64,000 bases of DNA from Hawksworthiomyces lignivorus (taxonomy: Eukaryota > Ascomycota > Sordariomycetes > Ophiostomatales > Ophiostomataceae), in contig NTMA01000128.1 of NCBI GenBank assembly GCA_002917075.1, positions 1-64,000 of the forward strand, in the 5' to 3' direction. Both the position numbers and the translations under genes were made by a program. How positions within the stretch are numbered: the stretch's first letter is position 1; each line of letters opens with the position of its first letter. The notes below the pieces were generated by a model that was given only the letters and a program-made list of their open reading frames with translations, had not been told where the DNA came from and searched no databases. Positions 1 to 11,747 of this stretch are shown piece after piece.

Positions 1-49
<49 letters not shown>
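1..49. repeat. poly(T) tract
   Basis: The window opens with 49 consecutive T. It could be the reverse-strand poly(A) tail of a retroelement lying to the left, or an assembly-end artefact. Nothing else identifies its origin. Confidence 0.8.
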
Positions 50-52
<3 letters not shown>

Positions 53-681
53 TACGTTTATAGTGAAGGTTAGGGGTTGGGTTAGGACATGCAACTTGTC
101 ATTGCGCTTAGCTTATTTTCATACATGACAGTGCGAAGATGACATAGATAGGCAACAACATCACAGCTTAGAAAGCTCCACTTGGCATCGCTCATTGTAA
201 GACGCGAAGTTCCGGTGCTGTCTTTGTCTTGCGTGAACGATTCTCATATAAATTCACAAATCTTACGCAGTCTTTTTGATAGAGGCCCAGGTTCTTCAAG
301 CATTTCATCTATCTCATATAACACCTCGATGTTTTTGTTCTTTCTGCGCCTTTTCACCATCAGCTGCAATGGATATCAAACCTCCACCCAAGAGCTGCTG
401 AATGATTTGACCTTCATTACGCAACATACTGAAATGAAAGAAAACAAATATCGAGAGAGAAATAAAATGGATGCCACAGTTATGAAATGTGTACGAAACT
501 ACAATTTGCAAGATGTTGTAGGACGCAGACTTAGCCCGGCTTTGGGCAAGTCTATATTGAGTACTACAAAATACCGATGATAAGTCAACCAAGAATGCAT
601 ATTGCAAAATTTGTAAGATATCAAATGTGATTTATGTTTTTTTTTGTTAACTGCGAAAGCTGTTATTCTGTGAGCTATCTA
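50..681. other. non-genic stretch
   Basis: No convincing gene. A short G/T-rich stretch at 68-86 contains degenerate TTAGGG-type units (TTAGGGG, TTGGG, TTAGG). It is too short and too irregular to be a telomere. Confidence 0.5.
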
Positions 682-2064
682 TTATATCCTGGCCAGAACT
701 GGTCCCTCAGGTTTATCGACAGAGTCGATCTCACGCACGGCTGCGGCAAAAGCCGCTACAACATCGTGCTCATGCAGCCAAGTTGGGTCAGCCCGACTCT
801 TGATGGTCTTGCGCAGCTCTTCATCTACCTGACTCAGTGGCTTCGATCCAGGAGCCGCCTCGGCTTTTGCCCGCGTCCGCCCTAGCCGAGCCTGGTTGCT
901 GGCATGGACGATAGCGAGCAGACGGTCAGTGTGACTCTTGCGCGTCTTTTCGTAGAGTGTAAAAGCGGCGCGGATCTTGGCGTCGATGGAAGTGTGAGAC
1001 TCGGTGCCAGCTGCAGGTACCGATGTTACTGCCTCGGTTGGAAAGTAGTGGCGAAGGGCAGCGGATACGGCCCATGCATCGTCCAGTGCCAGGCTACCAC
1101 CCGTGGCAAAGGCGCCGCCGTGCGCGTGTGCTGCGTCGCCAACTAGCGTCACACGGCCATCGCCCAGCACCCATGTGGGCAGGCTCTGCGAGACTGCAGT
1201 GTTGGGGTACAGCTGTGTCTCAGGCACAGCGGCCAGGAGGCGCTGCAGTACGGGGTTCCAGTCGCGATAGAAGCTCCGCAGCTGGGTGACGCTACCCTCA
1301 GCCTCCCAGGTTGCGTTGCGGAGCGGTGCATCCAGCGCATCTGGGTCGATCTGCTGCGAGCCGACCACGGTGAACGTGCCGCGCCCAAGTGGAGAGAAAA
1401 ACAGGGTGCGGTCCGGTCCCCAGACGTGGGTTGCCTCATTGGGCAGGTCGGGGCTAAGATGAGCGACCAGGCTGGCAGGAAATACGGAGCGGAAAGCAAC
1501 GCTGCCAGTCCACAGGGGCTTGGAAGACGGCTCGAAAAATGTGCGCACACCGGAATGAATGCCGTCAGCACCCAGTAGGATGTCAGCAGCTGTTGTGGTT
1601 CCGTCGGCAAATGTAATGACTAGCTTCTGCGTAGCCGAGTCCCGGGAAACTGACCGAAAAGCTTTGCCCAGATGTATCTGCGACCGATCAACGTGCGCAA
1701 GCAGTGACTCCTGCAGGTGAGCACGGTAGTAGCGGGCAGTATGGTAGCGCCAGTCGATGTGGTCTTGGCGAGGATCTGTTGAGACAACCTCGTTTGTCTT
1801 ATAGTGGCGGTAGACCATAGGGAAGCCAGACTTGTTGCGGAATGCTACATCTTCGTCCAGGGCATTGTTTACACCGAGGCGCTCCAGCGTGCGCATTCCA
1901 TTAGGACCGAGGGCGATGGAGGCGCCAATCTCGCGCAGCTCAGAAGCGCGCTCGTACAGCTGGATGCGAAAGCCTGGGTGGTCTTTCAGCGCGATCGCTG
2001 TGGCTAGGCCGGCGATGCCTGCGCCGGCAATGGCGATATCCAAGGGCCGAACAGATTGAGCCAT
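682..2064 (-). CDS. FAD-dependent monooxygenase (salicylate hydroxylase-like)
   Basis: Intronless gene of 460 residues. It has the three signatures of group A flavoprotein hydroxylases: the dinucleotide-binding GAGIAGL at residues 14-20, the DG motif LLGADGIHS at 163-171, and the FAD-ribose motif RVTLVGDAAHAH at 304-315. The family uses NAD(P)H and O2 to hydroxylate aromatic or polyketide substrates. Length is normal for the family and there is no transmembrane anchor, so a cytosolic enzyme is likely. The start is the first ATG and lies directly before the GxGxxG region. The next gene downstream on the other strand is an ACS-type carrier about 1 kb away; co-function is possible but unproven. 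The substrate cannot be read from the sequence. Confidence 0.9.
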   Translation of the reverse strand: MAQSVRPLDIAIAGAGIAGLATAIALKDHPGFRIQLYERASELREIGASIALGPNGMRTLERLGVNNALDEDVAFRNKSGFPMVYRHYKTNEVVSTDPRQDHIDWRYHTARYYRAHLQESLLAHVDRSQIHLGKAFRSVSRDSATQKLVITFADGTTTAADILLGADGIHSGVRTFFEPSSKPLWTGSVAFRSVFPASLVAHLSPDLPNEATHVWGPDRTLFFSPLGRGTFTVVGSQQIDPDALDAPLRNATWEAEGSVTQLRSFYRDWNPVLQRLLAAVPETQLYPNTAVSQSLPTWVLGDGRVTLVGDAAHAHGGAFATGGSLALDDAWAVSAALRHYFPTEAVTSVPAAGTESHTSIDAKIRAAFTLYEKTRKSHTDRLLAIVHASNQARLGRTRAKAEAAPGSKPLSQVDEELRKTIKSRADPTWLHEHDVVAAFAAAVREIDSVDKPEGPVLARI

Positions 2065-3091
2065 GTTTTATCGCGATAAAATGTCGACGATGATGAGAAG
2101 CCTAGCATGTGTAGAGTATGCCTGTCACTTGGTGGCAAGCTTAATACATGTAACTTCGAAACTTCCGAAATACGGGTTTCGATTTCCCCTTCCGGTTTCT
2201 AAAGCCGCAGTCGCATGAAGAGTGACGCCAGCTTGGGAGATAAGCATGATGCTATTGTGACTCCTGATGGCGCCGTCACAGATACTACAAAATGTAACCT
2301 AGATATGTAATTGATTGGTAGCGAGCGTGGAGAAATTCAAGGCATCTTGATAGCGCCAGATTACACCATCTGTAAAAGAGAGGGGAGCCCTGCTTTTTCC
2401 ACCACCAATATGGTGCTTAAAGCCTGTAGCAGGTTACAACAATTTTTATTTTTTGTACACTAGGTAGTTTTCGTATGTATTTGTTAGTGGAGTGCCAGTG
2501 GATTCAGAATAAGGCTGTTTAGCAAGCGCTTGCAGAAACTGGCTGTCAAAAGTTACTTCTCAGCATCCTCATTATGGAGACGAATTGCGTCGATAAGTGA
2601 TCGTCCCACCGCATTTTCTTCAGAATTGCCGTTACGCACCCTCCACAGAGTGTCCCTGTATTTGCCAACAAAGTCTTTCCTGCTTCTGCCATACGCCGTA
2701 GCTATTCAAGTCGTGACTTTACCGGCTGAGTCCTTCCGTATAAGTTACAAGAGACTCTTTAAAGATTTGTAATCTCAGAGTGAGGAACATGGCGCGACAT
2801 GAAAGGCAGCAAAATCTAGCACTTTAATTGTCTCCCCTCTCTCCCTTGTATGTCTCTCCCGTACTTGGCCAGAAATTGTAGTAGCGATACAAACTGTGGT
2901 AGCGGTACCCTGTTCAGTTGCTGGATGGTAGATAGATTGACCCTGTATAAAGAGGGAGCTGGTCCTTCACACTGTATGGTCATCGATGTGCGCAGGCTAT
3001 ATATCTTGAAAATTCAGAGTTATCAAGCTGGTTTATTGCGAAGTGAATTTATGTTCTCTCCATCTTTAAATATAGCTAGCTGATTGTTGCA
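2065..3091. other. divergent intergenic region
   Basis: Shared upstream region of the monooxygenase (minus) and the MFS carrier (plus). No convincing gene. Short open frames near 2530-2772 and 2850-3083 show no family features. AT-rich TATATA stretches occur close to the start at 3092. Confidence 0.5.
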
Positions 3092-4964
3092 ATGTCGGCA
3101 TCAAAGTCTCTTGCCAGTGCCATCGTCAACTCTGATCGCGACGAGTCTCCCATCCGCACTCCCAGACTATCTGATCGCTATGCCGACGAGAGTTACAAGT
3201 TGTTCTCCCAGATCAAAGTAGATCCACCAAACTTGGAAGAGGCCACAAAGCTTCGAAGGAAAGCCATAAGATGGATTTTACCAGCCATATGTGTCGGTTA
3301 CCACTTGATGTACGTCGATAAGCAAACAGTAAGTCCTATTTCTTTAATCCTCCCCCTCATCAAGTTTTGCTAATTCTGACTGATAAGCTCGGGAGCTCTG
3401 CCATTCTAGGTATCCTGGAGGATGCTCACCTAAACGCCACTCAGTATAACTGGTTATCATCCATCTTTTATCTCGGTTATCTCTTGGCCGAATGGCCGCA
3501 AAATCTGGCTTTGCAACGATTCCCGGTTGGCAAGTGGCTCTCAATCAACCTAGTCATCTGGTGAGTCTTCACTCGATTTCAAGCGTGTTTTAAATTAGAT
3601 TTTTTGTTTTCACAAGGTTGTTTTTTTTTACACCATTTCTTACTGACCTATTTTAGGGGGGCTATTCTTCTTTTGCATATCCCTTGTAATAATTTTGCCT
3701 CACTCTTTGTTGTACGCTTTCTTTTAGGTCTGGCTGAGGCCTGTGTAGTGCCGTCCTTTCTTCTTATTCTCTCCATGTTCTTTACTTATGATGAGCAAGC
3801 CTGGCTCATGCCGACAATGTGGGCCTCCGGAAATTCGAGCCCTATTACATCAGGTCTGTTGTCCTACGGAGTGCTCTTCATCAAGACGGACAACTTTTCT
3901 CCATGGAAGTGGTTCATGGGTTAGTTTGCCATATCCCCTACTGCTTAGGTATATTGCAGAATATTCTCGTTACCTAACTCAAACTAAAGTTATAACTGGC
4001 GCAATAACGGTTGTCTACGGTATATTTGTCTGGTTTTACTTCCCCGACAGCCCCATATCCGCACACTTCTTTACTCCACAGGAGCGGGCACAGTCTGTAT
4101 TGCGTATCTCCTCCAATCACTCGGGAATTGAGCAGAAACGATTCAAGCGCTATCAGCTCATTGAAGCTCTACGTGACCCCAAGACCTGGCTCTTCTTCTT
4201 CCACGCTTGGTCTCAGGAGATGGCCAACGGTTTGACCAACCAGTATTCGCTAATCATTCAGTCTTTTGGCTTTACCACACTCCAGACTACATTACTGGGT
4301 TGTATCACCGGGCTGGTCTCGCTTGTCAGCTTACTGGTCGCCGCCTGGATCTTGGCTGTGACACGCAATTCGCGCGCCTGGGTCTCGGCCGCCTCTTATG
4401 TACCTGCTATCGTGTCAAGTATCATGCTGCTGACGATTCCTTGGGGCCACAGGGCGGGGTTGCTGACCGCCATTTACATTCGTGGCACGGCTGGCATTGC
4501 GTACAGCGTGGTTATGATTTGGGGGGCAAATTGCTCCGCGGGCCACACGAAAAAGACTGCCGTGATTGCGCTTTACCACGTGGGTTATGGCCTTGGGAAC
4601 ATTCTGTCACCTCAGCTATTCCAGCCCCAATACAAGCCGCGGTATCTAGTAACGTGGGCCGTCATCCTTGGGGTAGCATGTGTGCTACCGACGGTGATTA
4701 TACTAACGCTGCGATGGTACCTGGCGCGCGAGAACAAGCGGCGCGATGAACTTGCTCGCCGAGGCCTAGTACGTGAAGTAGGCATTGTTGAGCATTTGGA
4801 TGGCTCCGGTGATCGTATTGAGGAGGTAGTAGATGCTCGACAACTTGATCTCACTGACCGTGAAAATCTTGCTTTGTAAGTCTGCTCCCATTTTTGATAA
4901 CGTCTGGATCTTTGGCTAGGAGAGATGCATATGCTAACGTCTCTACAGTCGGTATGTTCTTTGA
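3092..4964 (+). CDS. MFS carrier, anion:cation symporter (Dal5/allantoate permease-like)
   Basis: Five exons join in phase: 3092-3328, 3388-3560, 3657-3919, 3990-4875 and 4949-4964, giving 524 residues. The last intron (GTAAGT, branch GCTAAC, ACAG) is optional: without it the frame stops at 4879. The protein has a hydrophilic N-terminus, then the ACS-family start (ILPAICVGYHLMYVDKQT), a motif with QYNWLSSIFYLGYL at the TM2 region, FLLGLAEACVVPSFLL at TM4, and a central loop with FPDSPISAHFFTPQERA. This family carries allantoate, nicotinate, pantothenate, small peptides and other organic anions across the plasma membrane. The substrate is unknown. The gene lies divergent from a flavin monooxygenase. 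Confidence 0.85.
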
Positions 4965-5515
4965 AAAAAATATTGTCATTTTTTTTCTCAATATACACAG
5001 GAATAGTCTTCCAAACAAATATTGTGATCAGTCGACTTTATTCATACTCCACTGCGCTAGTATAGCGTCATGGTGGCCAATACATTGTATTGTTCAGAGC
5101 AAAGCTTTAGTTTCATAGTTTTGAGTGAATCCAGTTTACGCAGGTTATGATTATACACGTGTAAAGGAAAATTCACAGAGCTTAAATCTATGCTTCCATA
5201 TTCACTGGAAGTTGAGGTAGAGAGTCTTCTATGATGACATGTTGAAATTATGCCTCGACTTTGATAAGGAGCCCGAATAGTGACCATAATAATACATTAA
5301 GAGGGCAGATCTTGATGGAGCACACGATCTTAACTAAACTGAAAGTTGTGAAGACAATTAAAGTTACATAAGGCACGGCCTGACTTGTGACTATGTCACA
5401 CAAAGCTATGCCACGGTGATCACTTTTTCACTCAGATGATACGAAATTCCCGAATGAGGCCCTGTAGCTTTCCTTCGCGTGCAAGCTTCCTAGTGAATTC
5501 TCCCTATTTCATACA
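4965..5515. other. intergenic region between convergent genes
   Basis: 3' flanks of the MFS carrier (plus) and the decayed HET gene (minus). AT-rich; I see no gene, repeat or RNA. Confidence 0.5.
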
Positions 5516-7417
5516 TTAGTAGCTGGTTGTTGTATGGAGTGTTTTGCTACTCACATTCATGACTTTGCAAAGATATATCTGGCCAATTATCTGCCAGTTC
5601 TCTCCATTCTGGCGGAGAATGAGGGACACTTTGCAGTCGAATAGGAAGCATACTCTGTCACCGTTTCTCATTGTAGGCGGTCCAGCACCGACAAAACCTG
5701 CGCCTGTTATATACAAAGCCTTGCCAGACCCATACTGCGCGATCCACATCTGGTACCCTCTAGCGTCACCAGATATGGGATCCCACGCCTGCAGCTGTGA
5801 TACCAGAGCAGGATTAACGCTACCTAGAGATTCCATGCAACGGAGAAAAAATGCAGCCCAGTGGCAGGAAAACTTTACGTCAGAAGCAGCATGGCGAGCG
5901 TTACTTAACGGGCCAGCTAGCCCATTTACAGTGGCTATTCCAAATTGTTGCAGAGTGTCCGCTGACCACATAAAGGAAGAGTGCAGCTCTGGGGGTCGCC
6001 ACGACGTAATCAGCTCCCTTGCAACGGAGCTCACATTGTTGTCTTATTGCGCGAGCCTCAAGTCTCCTGTCAATCACTGTCCCTTTGGAGTTGATAGCTC
6101 CGAACACGAACCCCTTCAAGGTTAAGACGTGGGGAGCCTGCTTTAATTGTGTAGCCAAGGTTGGTTGTGCTATACGGGAGCCGTATACCACGTCGTGGAC
6201 AAGGTGACTGAAGAATTCGAGAGAATTTTGCGGCTGTGCCTCTTGTAGTCTCATCTTCTCAAATTTGTATGCCCATGACGGACACAGCCCCACGGTGACG
6301 CCCTTGGCTGCGATTTCCGAAGGTGGCGGGATCAAAGACTGCCATGGCGTTGCCACTTCGAGAAATGACACATTGTGCTCATTGAGAAATACCACAAAAG
6401 TTGCCGCAGCGTATACCTCACTGATGGTCTTTTTGTTGGCGTAATCTGGTGCAATAAGCTGCAATTGCCTATCGGGAAGCTCATACTTTCGCAGTAGACC
6501 ATACGAGGCCCACACTTTGTCTCGAGGGTCTGTGGCGCCAAAGTAGCAAGTATTGGCGAAGACGTGACGAGGGTTGCGGCCCTTGGCATTCACGTCCACT
6601 TTCATGTCCCACGTCGAGCCGGCGTTCCGAAGTCCTCGTCCTCCGCCTCCTCTGATAAGCTGCCGAAGACGCTCGCTCTGGCTGATCACCTACGTCGAGA
6701 CCCTGAATCTGCCAGTCATCCAGCGTCCGACTACAGCAACTCGCTCCCAAGGAATGATGAAATCGCCACATACCATGATAACTTCTTTGGCCATGAGAAC
6801 TTCCTGAACGGGCCAGACGCGCGTAAACCACTCTGCCGTGTAAAATTCAACGAGAGCCTCCAAGCTGCATGCGCTCGGAAAATCCGCCGGAACGCCGCTA
6901 CCGTCGTTAGGAGCGGCTTGCGACAAGCGGATGAGATTCTTGAATCCGTGAGTAACACGGTTGCACTCGTTATACATGATGTCGATGGAGCGGATAGCGT
7001 CCGAGGTTGACTCTGTATGTGGCGCCAACCAGCATGCACTCTCTGAGCATAGGAATAAACTTCTAGCATCAGCGGTACCTGCCAAGACTTTTCGATCTCG
7101 TCTTTTTGGCTGACGCAAATCTGATCGATCCAGATGGGAACTCCAATATCAAATTCAGGGAATGCTAACGAACGATTGAAGGCGCCGCGAATAGCCCATT
7201 CTGCCGGCCTTGAAAACTCGACAATGTCTCCATCCACTTCGAACTCTACACGCGCCAGGTCACCCCCCCAACAGTAGGAGACGGCCGCATATTTGCGAGT
7301 TTCAAGTTCTCGGAGAGAGACGTGTTCTAAGCGTCCGCGCACTAGTGTATCGCTTGTGGCGTGAGAATTGGGTTCAAAATACAATAGCCTGACCTGTTTG
7401 GCTTCTTTATCAAGCAC
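5516..7417 (-). pseudogene. decayed HET-domain (heterokaryon incompatibility) gene
   Basis: HET signatures lie in order but in different frames. Around 7300-7080 are YAAVSYCWGG and IWIDQICVSQKDEIEKSWQV, the conserved HET core. At about 7035 the frame shifts by one base and continues as WLAPHTESTSD, then WFTRVWPVQEVLMAKEVI near 6830. At 6690-6692 an in-frame TAG interrupts, and the same frame resumes with ATDPRDKVWASYGL, the usual HET C-terminal block. A second shift near 6000-6040 leads to the tail with GAGPPTMRNGDRV and the stop at 5516. No ATG opens the first frame: 7417 is GTG and a TAG lies a few codons upstream. Intact HET proteins trigger cell death after fusion of unlike hyphae. With two frameshifts, one nonsense codon and no start, this copy is probably dead. 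Undetected introns cannot rescue the TAG because no suitable GT-AG pair flanks it. Confidence 0.85.
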
Positions 7418-9534
7418 GATGATAGTTGTAGGACGGCATTTCTGTCTCTATTTTGTTTTGACGGCAGGTGAGCCGTAGAGAGTAATGGGATGAGCTTGGA
7501 ATCTATGATTGCATAAGGGATTTAGCACCTTTTAATACCTGACGTAGAACAGCACTGAAAGTGGCGCGGCTGAACAAGGTGCCATCGTGAACTGTACTTC
7601 GGCCGCAATCAATAATCTTTACGGGAACTCTGTGCTGCCTTTTAACTGTGTCTTGGCAAACGAACGTGTCGTCTTTGTGTCTCAGCTGGCTGACGCTACA
7701 GACCATTAGCTCGCCCGAAATGGTTGCTTGTACTCCGTATGCATTTAGGTTCTAGATTCCAGGTATATCTCACTAGAGGGGTGTGTGGTTGGCTGTATGA
7801 GTAGCAAATTGGAGGATCCTGACTCTGGTTCTACGCAAAACAAAGGTAATACTTTTTATAGATCATTTTTGACTGGTTCATATGGCGCGCCAGACTGTGT
7901 ACGAATCGAAGAATTTGATCTGAGCGCCCACCAGGCCTTTCACGATGGAGCCAACGAATTGGTAGTCTGATTTATGGTTAGCGCAAGTTGAACGAGAATA
8001 CAACTGAATTTTGACTCGGTGTCTCAGCCCAGTGTTGTGGCTGAGAAACCGCAAGGCCACGTAACGAGAATATCTCATTGGCACGGCTTGATATGAACGT
8101 ACTGGCTGCTCTTTGTTCTGCTGAAAGGTAAAAATCAAGAAAAAGTATGAATTATGCATCGTGCAAATATCATCCGCCAACCCTGTCTCTCGGTGGCCTA
8201 AATATTAAAGCAGCATGTAACAACAGTACGTCTACACGAATTGAAGCGTATATTTGTGCAACGTGATTACTCTCGCAATGCTAACTTTTCTCTACTCGAC
8301 GCTCTGTCGCTAGCGTGATTAAGGTAACCAGGTATCATTGCTAGAGACTAATTAACTTGCGCTAAGAAAAGTTTACCGCCACCTGCCACATTTTCGGGAC
8401 CGCTTATGATGTTTTGAGAAGGCATGTCAATGGTTAGAATCTAAGTTAGCTCTTCGCGAATATCCGAGTTCTTTCACTACCTTCTAGAATCGGGCGGCGA
8501 GCCTCGCCTAGGCAGAATTGCACGCATTCAGGTCTCACTTTGCAACGGCATCACCTAGAATAAGAGTTGCAATCCATGGGCATGCTTCGGCAAAGCCTGC
8601 ACACATTCTGGGTGGTCTAAACGTAGATCTAAAGTTTTAGTCACTAATCTCTCTCCATAATGAAGACCAATACTATCGAGAAGATTTACTTTCATCGCCG
8701 CTAAGAAAACATTTGAACATAATTTGATACGCTTGTGATGATACTTTTTGTGTAGCCGTGCACACATTCGATGTTTGGTAAAAAGTTAGGGCTGGTCCCT
8801 GCAGTTAATTTTTGTTACTAATGCTTGAGTAAACGAAATCTATAGTGAAACAGAGATACTATATTTGTTTACCAGTTCCTTCTAAGTGGTAAAGAAGACA
8901 GAAACAGAAACCAGAAAACTACTTTCTTCTCCTCAGGCCAGTGTTGGGGCTTTTTTTTTATGAGGCACTCTTGGTATCCACAAATCGATTTACCAGGTGA
9001 CATCTTTCATTAATTAGCGTGTCTTAGACGTGTATGCACAGCCTGGCTGACCACTGCACACTGAATGAAGCACTCGTAGGAAGTCCACACGCACAACGTA
9101 GAAGTTATATTAGAGCAATTTTGTTGTATCAAACCAGTTAGCCTTATAATAATACTGTCCTAGCACCACATAATATGCCTGGATTCAGAAAACACTAAGT
9201 GGAAACGCGATAGCTTGAGCATATTTGTAAGTTTTAAATTTGCCGCACTCCTTGGAGAAAATAATAGCGATGCTCTTTTCGAGCGCGCAGACGGGAACCC
9301 TTAGCAAAGATTAATACCATCTTACGCATAGTAACAACCGAGCTTCAAATTTTATTTATTATTTCATCTTAAGCCCTTTCCAGTAGAGAGAATAGTCGTG
9401 TGCCCCAGCGCTATATGTATTTTTGGTTGAAGTCCTAACCTGCTTTCCATCCGGTGTATTTTTCTTTTCTTCGATAGTATCTAAAACATTCACGCGCGCC
9501 CTGATTGTCTTCGTGCGTCTTGATTGCGGCAGCC
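7418..9534. other. 2.1 kb non-genic stretch
   Basis: AT-rich, with only short open frames (for example 7503-7706 minus, 7785-7970 plus, 8555-8767 minus). None carries a recognisable motif, and splice signals do not join them into a longer gene. Confidence 0.5.
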
Positions 9535-10247
9535 ATGAAAGCCGCTCGATTCTTGGCCGCTGGCCTTCTTTCTGCTAGTACGGCCATTGCGTCTAGATGC
9601 AAGCCATCCCCGCCCTCTTCGCTATCTTCGATTTCGCTCAGGTCTACGATGTCAAGCGGTAGCGCTTCCGCGATTTCATCTTCCTCGCTCACGCCCTCTT
9701 TGAGTGTTTCTACTTCACCTCTACCTCCATCTCCTCCACAGCAGGCCCCTCCACACCTACAAGCTGCGATAATCTAATCACCAACGGGGACTTTAGCGCA
9801 GGCCTGAACAGCTGGACCCCCGCGTCATCTGGTTATGCGGGCGAGGCCTCGACCGGAGACGCGTGCAGTCAGTATGGTGGACACTGTGGCATCTTCGAAA
9901 TTCTTGTCACAGGCGGCTACGTCCAACTGTCACAGACTCTTCGGGCGCTTCCAGCAGGTCCTTACGCGTTCACTTTTAGCTTCTCTGCTTTTCAGTCCGA
10001 GTCGACAGACGCCTTGTTGTATGTTACCATTACCAACCCATCGAACGAGGGCTGGACCTCGAACTTCTCCTTATACGATCTAACACTTGGGGAGAATGTA
10101 CCCTCCCAGACGCTCATCACGATGCCTGCATTAGTCGACGAATGGACCCTGACCTTGAAGCTGCAAACACAACAAACGGCGTACGTGGCGATTGCTAATA
10201 TGAACCTGGTACCGGCAGCATGCGATCCAGAAACTTATACGGCCTAG
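9535..10247 (+). CDS. small secreted protein with carbohydrate-binding-like domain
   Basis: The ATG at 9535 opens with a clear signal peptide (MKAARFLAAGLLSASTAIAS), followed by a Ser/Pro-rich linker. The second part is in another frame and begins TSCDNLITNGDFSAGLNSWT, the usual start of galactose-binding-like / CBM4_9-like beta-sandwich domains in fungal secreted proteins; it continues with paired Cys (DACSQYGGHCGIF) and ends at TAG 10247. An intron at 9659-9741 (GTAGCG...CCACAG) joins both parts in phase to 209 residues, but its donor is weak and no good branch site is near. The alternative is a one-base frameshift near 9700. Likely role: wall or substrate glycan binding outside the cell. 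The domain is inferred from the start motif and overall pattern only. Confidence 0.6.
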
Positions 10248-11017
10248 TTTACAGGCCTTTTCCGTAGCAATGCGTTTTTTAGAAAAATTGTGAACGAACT
10301 CGAGCTTGTTAATACAGGCCTATTGTGGATATCGAATTACCAATATCAAAGTCGCAGACGGTCTTCAAGTGATAACTAATTAATAGCCTTCTGTTACTTC
10401 AACCTGTAGGTCGTTAATTGTTTCTAAAAATACTATTACTTCCGACCCTACCTGGGCTCCGGCCTGGCCCTTTGATCCAAGCACTGGCGTCTACTACTGT
10501 CAAGTCAGAATCTCTTAGAGTGATTAGAAGATGAGCAGACTCAAGGTCCACCCGATTCTGCCACCAAATTATATGGCAAATACGGAAATCACACTAGTCC
10601 TAACATCTCAGAAGTACTCTGACTGCACTCCCTAAGGTCTACTCTGGACGCCACAACTACAGTGTACAGTTTAAATTTGTATACTTCAACCATACTAAAC
10701 GGAGAGACAGCGACACTATTATAAAGTTAGATTTATGTCGTACTCGTATGGTCATTTAAAAGTAGAGATAATATGAGGACTAGATATGAGTGACCTATTG
10801 CAGAGGGTACTTTGATCTGAAACGTGGATTATGAAAGTGCAAAGAGCGATAACCGAAGAGCAAAAAGCGAAAAGCGAAATCGAAGTACAACTGACCTCGA
10901 AGAAAAGGAAGAAAGTCTTAATAGCTAGTTGTTTCTATGCGACAACGTGTTGCTTTGCCGATATGGAAAGATAGACTACTATAAGAGCCCCAGTGCTAGA
11001 GATTTGCAGCCATAAGA
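10248..11017. other. non-genic stretch left of the transposon
   Basis: AT-rich, no open frame of note. At about 10845-10885 a purine-rich run repeats short AAAAGCGA-like units. No gene seen. Confidence 0.5.
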
Positions 11018-11747
11018 TTTATAAAGGGGATTGCTATAATACCATCACTTTTCATTAAAATACCATCAAAGTGGGCCTAATAAATGGGCCTGCTGACACA
11101 TTCGTCCGAAAGATACTTAGCCCGCCCTAGTGAAATGTATTCTTTTCGAAGTAACTAGACGGCAACCGTAATACTGACCACAAAAAAACTCACGATAATT
11201 TTACAATTCAACAAAATGGCTTCAGACGGCGAAGGCGAAGGCGAAGGCCCTCCTTGTGGCCCCCCGCCTTCCCTACTGGCCTATTCGTCTATTTCTGAAG
11301 CCACTGAAGCGGTCAAATCTCATGCTGTTGAAAATGGATATAGTTTAACACTTACTTTACGTTATCCTGCTAATGAAAACGCTGCACGGTATACCTTTCG
11401 GTGTACGAAGACGAAATTAATCCCTCACAGACAGTGGCATCACGAGCATCAGGCAGATATCTGGCCAATCTAGAGGCTGCCCCTATAGACGAAGAAGATT
11501 ATCTGATTCCAACTGAATTTGAAGGCGAAATGGATAGGCAGACTGAACTACAGGAGCAGCAAAATGGTGATGGGGATGGTGAGGGCGGTACCATAGTGGT
11601 GGCCGTCTAGTTACTTCGAAAAGAACACATTTTACTAGGGCGGGCTAAGTATCTTTCGGACGAATGTGTCAGCAGGCCCATTTATTAGGCCCACTTTGAT
11701 GGTATTTTAATGAAAAGTGATGGTATTATAACAATTCCCTTTATAAA
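11018..11747. mobile_element. non-autonomous Mutator-like (MULE) DNA transposon
   Basis: The element body runs 11026-11739 (714 bp). Its ends are 142 bp inverted repeats, 11026-11167 and 11598-11739, differing at about 5 positions. Both sides are flanked by TTTATAAA (11018-11025 and 11740-11747), taken here as an 8 bp target duplication. That word is itself palindromic, so the exact ends can shift by a few bases. Long inverted repeats plus a FAR1-like N-terminal transposase fragment inside point to the Mutator-like superfamily. The interior of about 430 bp is far too short for a complete transposase (normally 600-900 residues), so this is an internal-deletion derivative needing a transposase in trans. 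Confidence 0.85.
11216..11610 (+). pseudogene. remnant of a MULE transposase (N- and C-terminal pieces)
   Basis: The ATG at 11216 opens a frame with GEGEGEGPPCGPPP, then an SSISEATEAVKSHAVENGYS segment and YTFRCTKT. This resembles the FAR1/WRKY-GCM1-like zinc-binding start of fungal Hop-type transposases. Its frame ends at 11473. An overlapping frame from about 11401 to the TAG at 11608 encodes an acidic segment (DEINPSQTVASRASGRYL...EMDRQTELQEQQ) that reads like a transposase C-terminus. The middle with the DDE catalytic core is absent. This is the expected product of one large internal deletion. Confidence 0.6.

Noticed and set aside
182..580. 132-codon open frame on the plus strand
   Set aside because: Starts with TTG, shows no family motif, and the opposite strand is also partly open.
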